Shown here: piece by piece, positions 21,013 to 33,957 of the stretch
Position numbering within the stretch: the first letter of the stretch is position 1
Layout: each line of letters begins with the position of its first letter
Source: Polytrichum commune
Taxonomy: Eukaryota; Streptophyta; Polytrichopsida; Polytrichales; Polytrichaceae
Length of the DNA stretch: 64,000 nucleotides
Reading direction: 5' to 3'
NCBI GenBank assembly: GCA_950295325.1
Contig: OX485803.1
Span: 21,202,001-21,266,000 of the forward strand
Notes under the pieces: generated by a model
Told to the model about the DNA's origin: nothing
The model's database searches: none
Seen by the model: the letters and a program-made list of their open reading frames with translations, nothing else
Translations under genes and position numbers: made by a program

Positions 21013-22114
21013 CATCGTTAAGTTTCCTATGACCTACACGGCTGAGAACCTCCCTCATTCAATATCCGCCCATACCCTTGGGAGACCAGCCAATATCCGC
21101 CTATACCCTCGGGAGACCCAACTTATTTCCGCCATTTTATGAGCCTAAGGGGTTAAATTTCCTACATTATCTCATATTAGTCGGTTGATTTCCTATACTC
21201 TTCATATTTAACTCGGTTATACGGCCGAAATCTCCCCAAAAAAATCGGTAATTTTGCAATTTCACTCGGCTAATTTACAACTAGCTGCCGGATCTCCCCG
21301 ATCATTGGCCCTCACTCTTCGTCACGAACGAGAGGAGGTGTAGAAATCTCAATATACATGACACGGTCTTCATTGTTTCTAACCGTTAATAATCACATGG
21401 AGAATCTAGTAAGATCATTAGTATTAGCCGCTCACTCTAAGTGGACATTTAATTAGAAACAATCTTCTAGATTAGTTTATCAAGCTCATAATTAGGTACA
21501 GTCTTCTAGGTAGGTTAGTCAAACTCATGGCTAGGCTCACTTGTATATAATGAACCATTGCTCATTTGGAATACATCTGCATAGTTTCTATCGTAGGCTT
21601 GTGTTTCTTCACTGCTTCCATTGATTTCTCTCCCGTGGAAAGCCTTATTGTGCAATTGTTTAGTGTGCATTTTTTCAGGTGGCACTCAGTGCCTATCTCT
21701 GGACTTAGTACAATCTTATTGTGTACATACAGTAATGCATAATCTGGATTCTGCTGTGGAATAGTGACTTGTTTAGGATAATTTTCTCAAGTTGGAACTG
21801 CTGAAATTTCTTGAAGTTATCCATGCTGAAGTAATACTTTAGTTAATTCTCCTCTTAGTCTTACCCTCAAAGCTAACCTTTTTTTTTTTGGGTATGTTTG
21901 CCCATTTCTTCGTATGCCTAATTTAGGACACACTGAAGAAGTTGATTAGTATTGTCTCCAAGCTGCTTTTGTTCCTCAAATTGATGACTGGACTCAAAGC
22001 AAAACACTGCTAATTGGCTTACATCCAGTTTCTGCTCTTGACTATTAATTGTGTTTCAATGCAGTTGTTCGATTTCATAGCTCTGGCAATTCTCATTGAT
22101 TTCATTTAAAATTA
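21013..22114. other. Upstream region of the 5'-nucleotidase gene
   Basis: No ORF is recognised. A TATATAATG motif at 21543-21551 and the downstream pyrimidine-rich stretch could be a promoter and 5' leader of the nucleotidase gene. The stretch 22040-22114 ends in AG-rich sequence that could hold a first-intron acceptor. Not established. Confidence 0.35.
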
Positions 22115-24847
22115 TTGGGTCAAAGGCGTTTATGTGGTAGGTTTGCATTGCACGGGAAGCTGGCTGTTTCATGCAAGTCTGCATCGCCAATGGAGCAACA
22201 ATTTGTAAATGCGAGGGTTCCAACTCCTCTCCATCCGGACGTTGTAATTGGCAATCCAGTGCAGCTTGAGAAGAAGAAACAGGCAATTAGGGCTGCTGGT
22301 TTGTCCACTTTGCAGGTAGTGGATGTCCCCAAAAGACTGGTAAAATTTTGCTGTTTTCTTTGGACTGTCCCCATGTTGTCCGTCACACACACAATCGCAT
22401 ATACAAACATCTTGTATTTATGTTAGGATTTGTGTATTTTTGTCGTGAATTTAAAAAATAATTTGTGACTTCATCACGGTTTTAGAGGTAATGACTTAAT
22501 CGTGTGGAGTTCATTGGTGGGCTGGTTGCAAGTGCAGGTGATTGCAGATTTCGATATGACTCTCACCAAATACTTGGTTGATGGTGTTAGAGGTCAAAGT
22601 AAGTTTTAGTTATTATTTATTATCATTTATTTATTTATTTAGGTGGCTTTCTTGATTGCTGAATGGCTGCACATTCCTGATGTTTATTAGTGATCACATT
22701 ATAAGCTTTGGATATATCATGCTCTGATGTCTTCAGATGTCTCTCAAAACTACTCATATTGCAGCTCTTTTTGTAATTGCTATTTCTGATTTTTGATGTG
22801 TTTATACAGGCACTCATGCATTATTGAAGAGCAATCCTGAATATGATCAAAAGCGACACGAGCTCTTTGAGCATTATTATCCTATTGAAATCTGTCCCAC
22901 CCTACCTGCAAATGAGAAGGCCAAATACATGGAAGAATGGTATGTGATGCAAACACATTGTAATTCAACAGGACCACCAAGTCACTAACGTGTGACACCA
23001 ATGCACATTGTACCACTTTTCATTGATGTCGTTTGATGTCTATTCTTCATTTGTTGAGGTGCGAATGCTTTAGTTATCATGAAGTACTGTCTTTGAAGTG
23101 ATTTGAATCTAGAGGCGGTGTTTGTAAATTTATTAGCTGTTTAGATTGCTATTGTGAGGAAATAACAGACTCTGACTTGATTTGATGCCTATAATGAGTA
23201 GGTGGGGGAAGTCACATGCTTTATTACTTGAAGGGGGCCTCAACTACGAATCTATTGTCAGTTCAGTTGCAAATGCCAAGATAGGTTTTCGGGATGGCAT
23301 TTCACAACTGTTCGAAGCCCTTGATGTAAGTAAATTCATGTGTTTTTGTTACTCAACACCATAAACTATGTGCAGGTTGAGTAGAATTGGTTTGTAATGA
23401 AAGGAATGGTCAATGGTACAAGTGTTATAATGGATCACTTTACAGACGTCCCTATCTGTGCACCGGACTATCTTCTCTTCATACTTGAAATGCTAAATTA
23501 CCTGAAAGAACTTGGGATGAAGTTCATTGCAGTTCATTTGGGATATCGGGTTTTTGACCAACATGTTTTTCACATACATGTATCTGACTGACAGGATAAC
23601 GGAGTTCCTTTGCTAATATTCTCAGCCGGTCTGGCTGACATCATTCAGGAGGTATGACTACCTTTGCACCCAGGATTGAAGTGTGAATGTTAACAGATGC
23701 AGTTGTTTAGAACTGGGTTATTTGCTTCTCCTGTCTTGTTTGTTGTGAGGTGAAATGTCAGAATTCAGTGGTTCTTGTGGAGCTTTGTACTGGAAATAAG
23801 ATCTTCGTTCTGACAATGTTAATTATATTCACCGCAGGTCCTGCGGCAAAAGCTCCATCGAGTATTTGCAAATATAAGGGTTGTCTCCAACAGAATGAAT
23901 TTTGATGATGATGGCAACTTGACAGGCTTTCAAGGTACTGCCTGGACGCAATACAACATTGATGTTACTACCTTGTCTTCTCTCTTATCTTCATAGTTGA
24001 CACCTCTTTTGTTTTTGCTTCTGATGCAGCAGTATTGACTTTGAATGTATTCATCTTGTATTTATTTTTCCTGCATGGTTTTGACCGTTGTATTTTACTT
24101 GAAGTTTAGGCAAAACCATCCATGTCCTCAATAAGAATGAGCATGCTCTTGAGATGGCGGGGCCTTTACATGGTAAAACTGGAAAAGCTGTTGGGGAGAC
24201 TACTGCAGCTTCCATAGTTCAAGGGCGCACAAATGTCTTGTTGTTGGGTGATCATCTAGGCGACCTAGGCATGTCCGATGGAGTCAATTATGATAATCGA
24301 ATCTCTGTGGGTTTCCTGTAAGTGTGTCACTGTTTACGGATATGTTGCAAAGATGTTGCAACTAGGCATTTTTTCATTTAGAAAGTTAAGAATAATCAGT
24401 ACGCTTTCAATATAGAAACTGGTTGTTGTTTGCGGCTTTAATGTTCTCATTCTGTTTTTATTGCATGAAAGTAAAGTTGTGGAGTTGTGCAAGCAGAAAC
24501 GAGAATGCTGGGAACTGGTTGGAGACTTACAAGGAGGCATACGACATTGTTATTTTGGTGAGTTTTTGTCCCCTTGATTGATCTCTTTCTTCCTATACAA
24601 GGCTATGCATCTTCAATTTCTACCGAGCACTTTGAGTCTTTGAAACTATGAACCAGCTGACCTTTAGAAAGTTGCAGGCAAGTAGTGAAGAGCTTATGAA
24701 TATTCTGGACACTATACTTGGATGTGAAGAAATTGGAAAGTTGCTTGAATATCTACGATGTGATGCCAGTTTTGATCTGGTTTTGATTTGCAGAATGATG
24801 GGTCATTAAAACCATTAATTGATCTGGTGCGGGAGCTGGGCTCCTGA
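22115..24847 (+). CDS. Cytosolic-type 5'-nucleotidase, HAD superfamily (UMPH-1/NT5C3 family), nine exons
   Basis: Exons: up to 22315, 22538-22598, 22810-22939, 23202-23325, 23595-23651, 23838-23934, 24120-24317, 24497-24557 and 24794-24847. All introns are GT-AG and the frame is continuous, with TGA at 24845. HAD motif I is DFDMTLT in exon 2 (nucleophile and acid/base Asp). EEWWGKSH in exons 3-4 and the preceding stretch form the cap. Motif II is LLIFSAGLAD (exon 5), and motif III/IV is LLLGDHLGDLGMSDG (exon 7). Known members dephosphorylate pyrimidine nucleoside monophosphates or 7-methyl-GMP. The substrate here is inferred. An in-frame ATG lies at 22190 (MEQQFVNARVPTP). Open frame continues upstream (RFALHGKLAVSCKSAS), which could be the end of a transit peptide from an unplaced first exon. 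No stop or frameshift is seen. Confidence 0.9.
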
Positions 24848-27156
24848 TCTGCAACGCGGCTCCAGTGCGAGCTTCCAATTTTGTGATGTTTTGGCCCCAC
24901 TAGCATGCATGGAGATAATATAGAGCTGAAAAAGGCATGATGTAGTATTCCATGCATGTAGAATTTTTTAGAGAACAATTATAAGTTTTCAATGATTGGA
25001 AGAAAACTGGAGACATGACATTAGACATTCTTTTTCACGTTTTATTCTAGCACTGACATTCATGATGCAATCAACCGAGTGGTTGCAAGATTGGTCATGC
25101 AAAGCAGAATGATCTGTTGTTCTAGGCTTTCGTTGACTTGAGATGCAAAATTGAGTACCATGTTTATGTTAACAAATTTCTCGTGTGCACTACTTTCTTC
25201 GTGCTTGAATCCTCAGCTTTGAACAAAGCCTTTGAAAGAACCCATTGGCCCCATAGATGGGGAGGCTTCTGTTCAAGGTCAGTAGTGTATTAATGTACTC
25301 AATTTCTTGTCAACGCCCTGAAGTATCACTTTCTTGAGCTCTGTTCCAGCTGATACACTGTCAAGGTGTTCAAACTATGATGTATCTTTGACCAATGGGG
25401 TCAAGGAAAAGATCTTGAAGACAAAGATGAAGAATTTTGATATTGAAGAGGTAAATTAAGGTAGGCATGCCTAATCGATTAGAACAATAATCTGGACACC
25501 TGTATTTGAATTTATGTGATTGTGGACCTAAAATCTGACACCAAAAAGACATGTCTTCGAAATATAAACTCTTCGAAACTGTTGGATTGGCTCAGGAATT
25601 GTCTCGTCCAGTTAGTAAATGTGAATCAATTTCAGAATCAGAGTAGGGATGCAAAAGTATAGGAGTCCAATCTCATCGTAACATGTGTAGCACTGTTCAT
25701 CAAAAGCCTAGCTGGCAGGAACGCTTTCTCGGTGCTGCTTGTGCTCACGTGTTCTCGTTTCTCTTGCAAGAAATTCTGGACCTTTCAGTAGGATGGAGAT
25801 CAACTTCACAACACTCTTCCAGATGTGCACAGCAAGGAAATCTGAGGGTGTTTGGTTTGGTGGTTAAACTTCAAAGAATGTGAAAGTCGACTCCACCACC
25901 TACATTTGGAATTTATAATTAATATGTCCTTTCTTAATGGGTTGTAAAGACGCTTACCCTTTAGGGTTGCACGTGGAGGTGTTGCCAATATTGCAATTTT
26001 GTTTATAGTGATTTAGTTTTGCATTTAGAGGCTTTTGGTTGACCTGGTTAGAGATAGTCGCCGTTTTAGGGTATGGTTAGAGATCATCGAATCGGTTGTA
26101 AACATTGGATAGCTTGTCATCCCCAATGGAAATATGTCATGTTTGGTCCACAAGGAATAACTTCTTGTCTTATGATTTTCTATCCTTATCCTACATTGTA
26201 ATCCTTCAAGATGCCTTACCTAAATCACACACTGAAAGGGATTGTAGAGCCGGAACAATTATTTGAGGTAGTGTGAAGAAAGCTACAATGATGCAATATC
26301 TTCATTTTTCAAAGACCATCTAAACGCTCAACCTCCATTCGGAAATTTTTAAGAACTATATTCGGTATGTTGTCATCCTCCACCACCCCAAGCCATCTAT
26401 ATTTGGATTTCTGAGTTGCGCCTTTTGGCCAAGCACAATGCAAGTCTCTTTGAAGTCACAAACCGTGAGATGGAGATTTCAATATCCATCTCAAAATGTG
26501 GTTGGGTATAAACTCATCTGTTAGAATGCAAAAGAAAAAATATGCTCAAGATTTACAACTTTTCACCAAGAAATTGGTACAGACGAGTGATTTGTACTTG
26601 GGTATCGCTTGTGTGAGTTATTGAAAGATAGTGTTGGATGTTGGAATACCATCTTGCCATATGAATGTTTCGGGCTTTCTTATTTTTGTAGGTCATGGAA
26701 ACTGTGTGTTCTTCATGAAGACAAGACGATGGAAAAAAATACACGAACTACTCGCACTTATAAAACAAAGGACAACTAGATTAAATCCATGCATATTGTA
26801 TATTATAAAATGTAGAGCCTAATAATGCTAAACAATTCTCAAGAAAATATGCTCAAGAAATGCAAATTTCCATCAAAGCAACTGGCATAACCTGAGTTTG
26901 AGTGATTTGTTCATAGTCATTGCTTGGTGTAACTTCTTGTAAGATAGTATGAATCATTATATTTGGTAATTGGAGACTTTTTCATGATTTTGAGACTACT
27001 TAAGGACATGGTTTTCAAATAAAGAACAAGGAAAACACAAATATATATTCAATGTGACTTAATAAACCGATTCACATGAGTGGCACTAACCAATTTGGCA
27101 CAAATACATGTCATCAAAGTAAGAAATTGAACCAAATATTAAACCATTTGCATTTA
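24848..27156. other. 3' region of the nucleotidase gene and intergenic DNA
   Basis: The first 100-200 bases are probably 3' UTR. The rest is AT-rich with no supported gene, TIR or LTR that I can see. Around 26240-26900 there is weak repetition of CTCAAGAAATNCAA...TTG.TACAGACGAGTG-like stretches (near 26540-26600 and 26850-26910). Confidence 0.4.
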
Positions 27157-27426
27157 TTTTGAGACTTTCCAAAGTCTCCGATTAACAAATATAGTGATAT
27201 GAGCTGTTGGAATACCAAGCTGTATAGCGAACTCAAAGAATGACAGTGCTTTGTCAGGTCAAGGTTCCGCATTCCACCACGAAGACCTATGATGCAAGCA
27301 TCTGCCTCAAATCAAGATCCTACTGCTGCAATTTTGCACTTTCTAAGGGTACTATGAATGTAGAAATGCCCAATGTATGGGCCGGATTAGACCTGTATCA
27401 ATGATGTATGGTCCATTATGTGATCG

Positions 27427-28860
27427 GTGGGAACTCTTCAAAAGGTGGCGTGGAGCTTGCATTTAGGCAGAGTTGTGCTCTGTCAGACCTTACAGTACGA
27501 TATGGGGATCTCACAATCAATATGCCAAAGGGGACAAGAAAACCACATGAATCCTTCAAACAAAGTCACAAGTGAGGATAAAGCGACTTCTCATTGGACA
27601 GACGTCCAACGCACCAACTTCGTAGACTCTTGTGTGTATCACAAACGTACTCCGCATTTCCATCGATCTAAATTCAATGTTTTGCGGCAAATTGGTGAAG
27701 GTGGCCAAGGGAGGATTTATGAGGTGGTTTTGAGCAAAAGTGATGGTGATCAAATGAGACCTCTTGTGATGAAAGTGTTCAAGTCGGCAGTGGGCTCACC
27801 GCAAGGGCAATGGGCAGATAAGCTTCTGGAAATTGATAGTGCCCACACCTGCCACCTCATTGGCTATGTCAACCAAGGTGACGGTGCGATTGGACTTCTC
27901 ATGCGATATTACCATGTCGACCTTCACCAACTTATTGAGAAACGGGTACAAAGTGGATGTGTTCTGCCTTTTAGTGTGTACAAGAGCATGGCGTTTATTG
28001 TATGCATTGCACTTGGCATGAAAGTCTTGCACAACCATGGGATGGTGCACAAGGACCTAAAGGCGTCGAACATTTTCATTTCACAGGCTGAAGGAAACTC
28101 ATGCGACATGGTGATTGCCGACTTTGAAAACTCTTGGTGATGTGGTCGGCATGAGGTTTTGGAGGGCACCCGAGGGTTTGCAAACCTTGAAAGACAAAAA
28201 GAAAGAGATATTTTCTGCCATTTATACTTCAAAGTCGGATGTTTATAGTTTTGGGATGTTATGCTAGAGATCTTGACAGGCTTGATACCCCTCGCTGAGT
28301 ATCCGGTATCGAATTATGATGTGGTTTTGGTGGAAATGCGACGGCCAACGATACCGTTGGATGTGTACCCAGAAAAGTTGGTAGAGCTTATATGACAGTG
28401 CTGGCAGCACGATCCCAAACGCAGGCCGACTTCATTGGAGATCGTTTTGCATCTGCGGCGGATTGTGGAGGAGAACAAGTATTTGTCTCGTATCTTGCTT
28501 CACCTTATATTAGATGAGGTGCAAGAGGACACCGATTTACCATCCAACCCTTTGACATATTTGGATGATTTGCAAGATAAGTTTCTGTCCCTTGAAACAT
28601 TTCCGACACCAAAAGGATTCGTTGCCAGTTGCAATTATATATCGGAGATCCGACAGTTTGCTCATCAGTTTAGTTCAGGACTTACCGTGGAGAACTCAAA
28701 GGACACGTTTGCCATGCTAAAATCAATCTCTGACCACGAATATGTCGTGCAGGAAGACCTTCTAGCCACACTTTGGTGGGATGGTGTTCCACGACCAACG
28801 ACTCTGCATGTTTTGAAGCTCCTTTTCCAGTCTTGTGATTGGGCATTGCGTGTTCAAAGA
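27427..28860 (+). pseudogene. Protein kinase-like pseudogene
   Basis: The open part 27427-28137 has a kinase N-lobe: IGEGGQGRIYEV (glycine loop), VMKVF (ATP-binding Lys) and the catalytic loop HKDLKASNIF. The DFG position reads DFE. A frameshift near 28137 moves to the frame with FWRAPEGL (APE motif) and SKSDVYSFGM. A second shift near 28260 moves to LEILTGLIPL. A TGA at 28393 interrupts LI-QCWQHDPKRRPT, which normally has Arg at that place. The C-terminal part (to about 28860) is open but unrecognised. The HRD-to-HKD and DFG-to-DFE changes could be ancestral. The frameshifts and stop make this copy non-functional. It lacks a signal peptide or membrane segment, so it resembles a soluble kinase. 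Confidence 0.8.
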
Positions 28861-28978
28861 TTATACACCCAAAGAACAAATGTTGTATTTACCTCCTACT
28901 GCCCACGCCAAATTGTGGGAGTAGCTTGCAAGCGAGGAGGCTCTTCATTGGTGCTTGCTTTCCACATAAATCTGACGT

Positions 28979-29300
28979 TCGTATCTATCTATCTCCTGGG
29001 GGTGCACCTTTCATTAAAATCAAGAATCACGTGTGTTTGCAACATACTTTAAAAACTCCCTATACACAAGTTTTGATTTTTTGATTTTCTTTTCCTTGGT
29101 AAAATGTAGTAGTACATGTACCATTTCGATGATAAAAGTACAAGGGACAATATGTACACATGAAACAAGTTACATTTATATATAGTCATTAACAAAAGTA
29201 CAAGTATACTTTTGAACAACAATGAACCCTTATCATATGTATAATGCAAAACCCTAGCATTCATCATTAAAGTCGTTGAAGATTTTCCATCCCCCATGAT
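28979..29300. repeat. Segment shared with the middle of transposase copy 1
   Basis: The stretch 28995-29070 (GTGCACCTTTCATTAAAATC, then AATCACGTGTG...) matches 11375-11450 with many substitutions. A weaker match of 29220-29280 to 11590-11645 (TATGTATAAT...AAAGTCGTT) follows in the same order. It lies just 3' of the kinase pseudogene. Confidence 0.6.
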
Positions 29301-29606
29301 GACACTCATAAGCATCTATGTTTGTAATATTATATATCATAGAAGCTAATGCAATTTTTTTCTTCTTCTAAGTTTACCATCAAATGATTAGTACGATCAT
29401 TTCTTCATTATTTGTTGTCGGTTCCTTATTGAAACCAATGTAAGCCAATCTTCATGTTTGATGGGCGGTCCATCAAGTCAATTGGATCTCTACACTCCAC
29501 CTAATGATTACTAAACTTTCTACACATCCTATAAACCCTCCCAACAAACCCAAACCTTAATTGAAGCTGATTTTCTTGCTCTACCTCATCTTTTGTTATA
29601 GTTTTA

Positions 29607-30142
29607 GGGTTGGTTTACACCATGGACCATGAAGTTGGACCATGGAAGATGCCCTTTTTCCATGGTCTAACTTGATGATCCGATTTCTTAAAAAATCAAT
29701 TTACAAAGCCTTTGGGCCCCTCATTAGGTGTAAACTGAATGTGGACCAAGGGGAATGACCATGCACCAAAAAATGACCGTGCTAATTGCCCAAAAAGGGC
29801 AGTTTTGAAAAAAATTCAAGTTTGACCGTTCTCTTGTCTTCATCTTCTCTCCCCCAATTTTATTTTCATTTAAAGAATATTATAACAATATGTCTTTGCC
29901 ATGGGCCCTTGTTTTTTTCTTCATGAGCACCTCTTTGGCCTCTCCCAGCACAAAACTTATTGGACCATGTTAGTGGACAATGTAGGCCTTAAAATATGTC
30001 TTCTAGGGACCTTAAACTTCATGATGACTTTGACATTTTTTCCTTTGTATAAACCGAAGTGGTCCCGGGACAAGTTCAACAAACAATCACACATTTTATA
30101 GGGCCTTGGGACAACTTCATGGTATATGGTGTAAACAACCCC
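29607..30142. mobile_element. Tourist-like MITE 3 (536 bp)
   Basis: The inverted ends GGGTTGGTTTACACCATGG and GGGGTTGTTTACACCATAT are flanked by exact TTA duplications at 29604-29606 and 30143-30145. It shares its terminal and part of its internal sequence with MITE 2. There is no coding capacity. Confidence 0.88.
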
Positions 30143-30433
30143 TTAGCTTCATGTGTGTTCAAAAAACACACACCATAATCACAACCAAGATTTGATTTAG
30201 TATCATGGTTTGCGGTAGTAAGGAATTTAGGTTTTATAGACATATAAATTGCCAACCTTAGTCCGAGTCAATCGATCATTAGATGAAGTTGGAGCCATTC
30301 AATTGACTAACGAACATATTTTAAAAAAATCCAAAATCCCTTACCTCTACATAAGCCATTTTGAACTTCACATTAAAAACATCTTATGCTTTAAAGTCTA
30401 GTGACACTACCATACAAATACAAATGTTATCCT

Positions 30434-31860
30434 CCATACATGGATCTCCGTATTTTAGTGCTACGAGCGTTTGTAGGACACCTCCCGCGGGCAGCGTTCA
30501 TGCTCGGCCAGCCCGTTCCTGTCCTCCCGTCCCGACCCGTCTTACCTGCCCGACTTGGCCTTCTTGCCCATGTCCTCCATCCTGCCCGACCCGGCCTTCC
30601 GTCCGTCCACCCGTATGTCCATCCGTCCATCCGGCCGTCCATCTGTCATATCCGTCTCCACCAACCCCCCCACACCGAACCCGAGCTCCGTCATTCTTCC
30701 TTGCTCGCACCACTGGACAGCTCCGGAGCGAGTGACGAAGCTGGGGAAAGGCTGTTGCATTGCTAGTTTAGGGTTTGGAAAAGTTGTAACTTTGATCGAT
30801 GTTGTCATAGTCGTTTGCCATGGAGGTGGACATTGTTGATCTGGGAGGGAAATATGTTTATTTTGAAGAAGGGTTTGATTTTGTAATAGAGGAGGCCACG
30901 GAAGATCTACAGGACGGACAAGGTCTAGTTTCAGATCTGGAAATTCTTCCGTCATTCTTCCTTGCTCACGCCACTGGACAGCTCCGGAGCGAGTGAGGAA
31001 GTTGGGGAAAGGTTGTTGCATTGCTAGTTTAGGGTTTGGAAGATTTGTAACTTTGATCGCCGTTGTTCTAGTCGCTCGCCATGGAGATGGACATTGTGGA
31101 TCTGGGAGTGAAATATGTCTCTTTCAAAGAAGGGTTTGATTTTGTCATAGAAGAGGCCACGGAAGATCTACAAGATGGATAGGCGCTAGTTTCAGATCTG
31201 GAAATTCCTACAGGTACAATCGCCTACAAGGACATCAATATGTGTTTGAAAGCTGCTGCACAAGAAAGGTTTAGGGTGCGGGATGTAACTCTTAAAAATC
31301 TGCGGGCGAGGTTGTAGATCCCACCCCCTGGGCCCTTTGACAGGACAAACATTTCATGGGAGGAGAAAATCAACCAAGGACGGGTTAGGAGCAAGAATAC
31401 ATGCACAGCCATAATTTCTTGGGACATGCTCCAGGATTTTGCGAGCGCTTTGAAATCAAAGCTATCTACAAACCAAAAAAAAAACCAAGAAACGGGTTGA
31501 GAAGCAAAACAAGAAGGCCGACAAAGATTATGTGAAGCATGTTGCCCTAGATGCCAAGAGAGTGGAAAAACAAAATAGTACAAAGATACCTCTTGTTCCA
31601 ACTTTAATTGTCCCAGTTGTTTCTACAACCTCTGACTCTGATACAAGCTGTCCCAAAAGTCTTACAGGACGACCACTCCCAATAGGATAGACAAAGCAGA
31701 GGAGGGCAAGTAGATTGCAAGCCGGTCTAACCTCTAAGCGAGGATGCCAATGCAATTTTGTGGCGAAGCAACTGTATATGGACAACATTTTGGATGCGAA
31801 ATTCAGTACCATGAAATTAACTATTTCAGCAAGGCTGGACAAGCCTATCATGGGAGTTTA
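30434..31860 (+). pseudogene. GC-rich leader plus unknown ORF, partly duplicated (direct arm)
   Basis: A GC-rich leader (30434-30745) with CCGTCCAT-type repeats precedes an ORF starting at 30820 that encodes MEVDIVDLGGKY...FDFVIEEATEDLQDG. A tandem duplication of about 260 bp repeats the end of the leader and the ORF start at 31081. The second copy continues with IAYKDINMCLKAAAQERFRV, then FDRTNISWEEKINQGR. Stops interrupt it. One TAG near 31316 sits where the reverse copy at 32161-33887 has CAG (Gln). A later block reads RGCQCNFVAKQLYMDN, which recalls the N-terminal region of SWIM-type transposases. I therefore suspect a transposase N-terminal fragment. The function is not established. Confidence 0.5.
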
Positions 31861-32160
31861 GATTATGTTCGGACGATACTGAAAACAATGGATGTTGCAT
31901 AAATTGATATATATGACATTGATAGGATATATTACAATGTTATTGAATTCAATGAGGAAGGTATAAAATCTTTCCAAGACACCAATGTTATACTTGTCTT
32001 GTTATATTTTACTAAATTGCTTGTTTTCCGAAAATTAACAATTGCCGAAGTTTCACTTACATTCAAAATTCAACAAACAATGACACTTTATTGAAAATGG
32101 GTAGGGGCCAATGCATTAATATTCATGTGTCCTAAGTGGATATGTCATGGTTCTCACCTA

Positions 32161-33887
32161 TCATAATTGTGTCCTATTATGATTCAACCTTATATTGGTT
32201 CTACCTTGTCTTATTGTGACATCCCACACCATTACTCTAAGAAATAACACTAAACTCCACAACGGTATCAACGGTATCAACGATTGCATTGCACTCGTCT
32301 TCCACCACCAAAATCTGTGTCCTTTGACGAGTCCAACCACAGGACATAAGAAATCATCTTCTTTGTCCATAGCCAACATATCCAAGCAGGCGTTCGAGAA
32401 ACAAGTCCTCATCCAGGACGAGGCCTCAGCCTGCATGGCCTCAAATCCATTGCATGTCCTCATAAATTCCAAGTATGCTGCAAAATCTTGCGAACTAGTA
32501 TCCATAGAAGGAAAACCGAACGTCAACAAGTCCTTTAAAAACGCTCGCAAAATCATGGAGCTTGTCCCAAGGAATTATGGCTGTGCATGTATTCCTGCTC
32601 CTATATCGCAACCCTTGCTAGCTCCCTTAGCAATCTTGCCAATTTTCCTTTCTAGCAAAGGTTACGAGCGCTAACCCTTCGCATACCGCCATGCTAATGG
32701 TGAACTCCTCCTACCCTGGACCTTATAGTTCATAGAAGGGGAACCAACCCTCTTACTTTGCTTTCGGGACTCACCCCCTTAATCGGTAACCAATCCTTAG
32801 ATGTAGACTTCCATCCATGGAAGTCCCATCTTATGTTGATCATCGCATTGCCGAAGCAACACTACAACAACCCGAAGCATATTAGGCACCTATGGCCTCA
32901 CAATGGGCCAAAGCCCATGGAGGCCGTGCCGTTCGGCCTCGGGTGGGTGAGGCCACACCACCTCACCCATATAAGCCTCTAGGACTCTACGCGGGACCCC
33001 TACCCCACCGTCAACCAACCTCTTGTCTCTCTACCAAGAGTTGGGGCCAAGTAGACATTTTCCCTTAGCCGCTGGGCCTAGAAGCCCCCAGCAGCTTCAG
33101 ACCATCATAACTTCCTTGTATGATGTCTGATGCTAACAAACAACCACTCCATCTTCATCTACGCTTCACGTAGATGCCGATGGACTCCTCACTTGCCCCA
33201 TTCAGACAAGTATTGACGACGTTATGCCTGTTTGAACCTTGGCAGTCCCGGGAATCACTCCCAGGCACTGCTGCACCAGGGCACAGTCCCGGGTCAGCGC
33301 CCCACTCAAATTGCCATAACTCCTAGCTCACACCTCCGATTGAGGTGTTCTTGAGCATTCTAGAATCACCACGCCATGAGCTACGCATAGCTCTTGGCCC
33401 TACCCTCGTGCCTCCTAGTCTTTGTGGGTGGGAGGTGTTCCCAACGCCCGGGGCCCTCGCCCACACTAGGATCACTTGGGCCCTCTCACCAACGGCACCA
33501 CAAGTCCTGGGTGTCACTCCGGGGTCCCCCTTGTGCCCATGGTGTTTTGGGCACTCCTCATGGAGAGGTGCGCGACATCCTACCCCGTCCTTGGTTGATT
33601 TTCTCCTCCCAAGAAATGTTTGTCCTGTCAAAGGGCCCAGTGGGTGGGATCTGCAACCTCACCCGCAGATTTTTGAGAGTTACATCCCGCACCTTAAACC
33701 TTTCTTGTGCACCAGCTTTCAAACACGTATTGGTGTCCTTGTGGACGATTATACCTGCAGGAATTTCCAGATCTGAAATTAGACCATGTCCGTCCTGTAG
33801 ATCTTCCGTGGCCTCCTCTATTACAAAATCAAACCCTTCTTCAAAAGAGACATATTTCCCTCCCAGATCAACAATGTCCACCTCCAT
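32161..33887 (-). pseudogene. Unknown ORF, reverse arm copy, split by a solo LTR
   Basis: It starts with the ATG at 33887 and runs to 33578, then resumes beyond the LTR at 32603. It encodes the same MEVDIVDLGGKYVSFEEGFD protein as the direct arm, without stops up to the LTR (Gln where the direct copy has TAG). After the LTR a frame change is needed to continue as DLLTFGFPSMDTSSQDFAA...KEDDFLCPVVGLVKGH. No known domain was recognised. An upstream GC-rich leader (33958-34284) matches that of the direct arm. Confidence 0.5.
32604..33577 (-). mobile_element. Solo LTR (LTR family 1), reverse orientation
   Basis: 974 bp with exact TCCTA target duplications at 32599-32603 and 33578-33582. Its edge near 32604 reads TATCGC instead of TGTCGC, a point change. 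The family palindrome is degraded (33283-33306, two mismatches). It splits the unknown ORF on the reverse strand. Confidence 0.93.
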
Positions 33888-33957
33888 GGCGAGCGACTAG
33901 AATAACATCGATCAAAGTTACAACTCTTCCAAACCCTAAACTAGCAATGTAACAACC

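Noticed and set aside
30361-30766. Pro/Arg-rich frames on both strands
   Set aside because: Low-complexity translation of the CCGTCCAT-type GC-rich leader.
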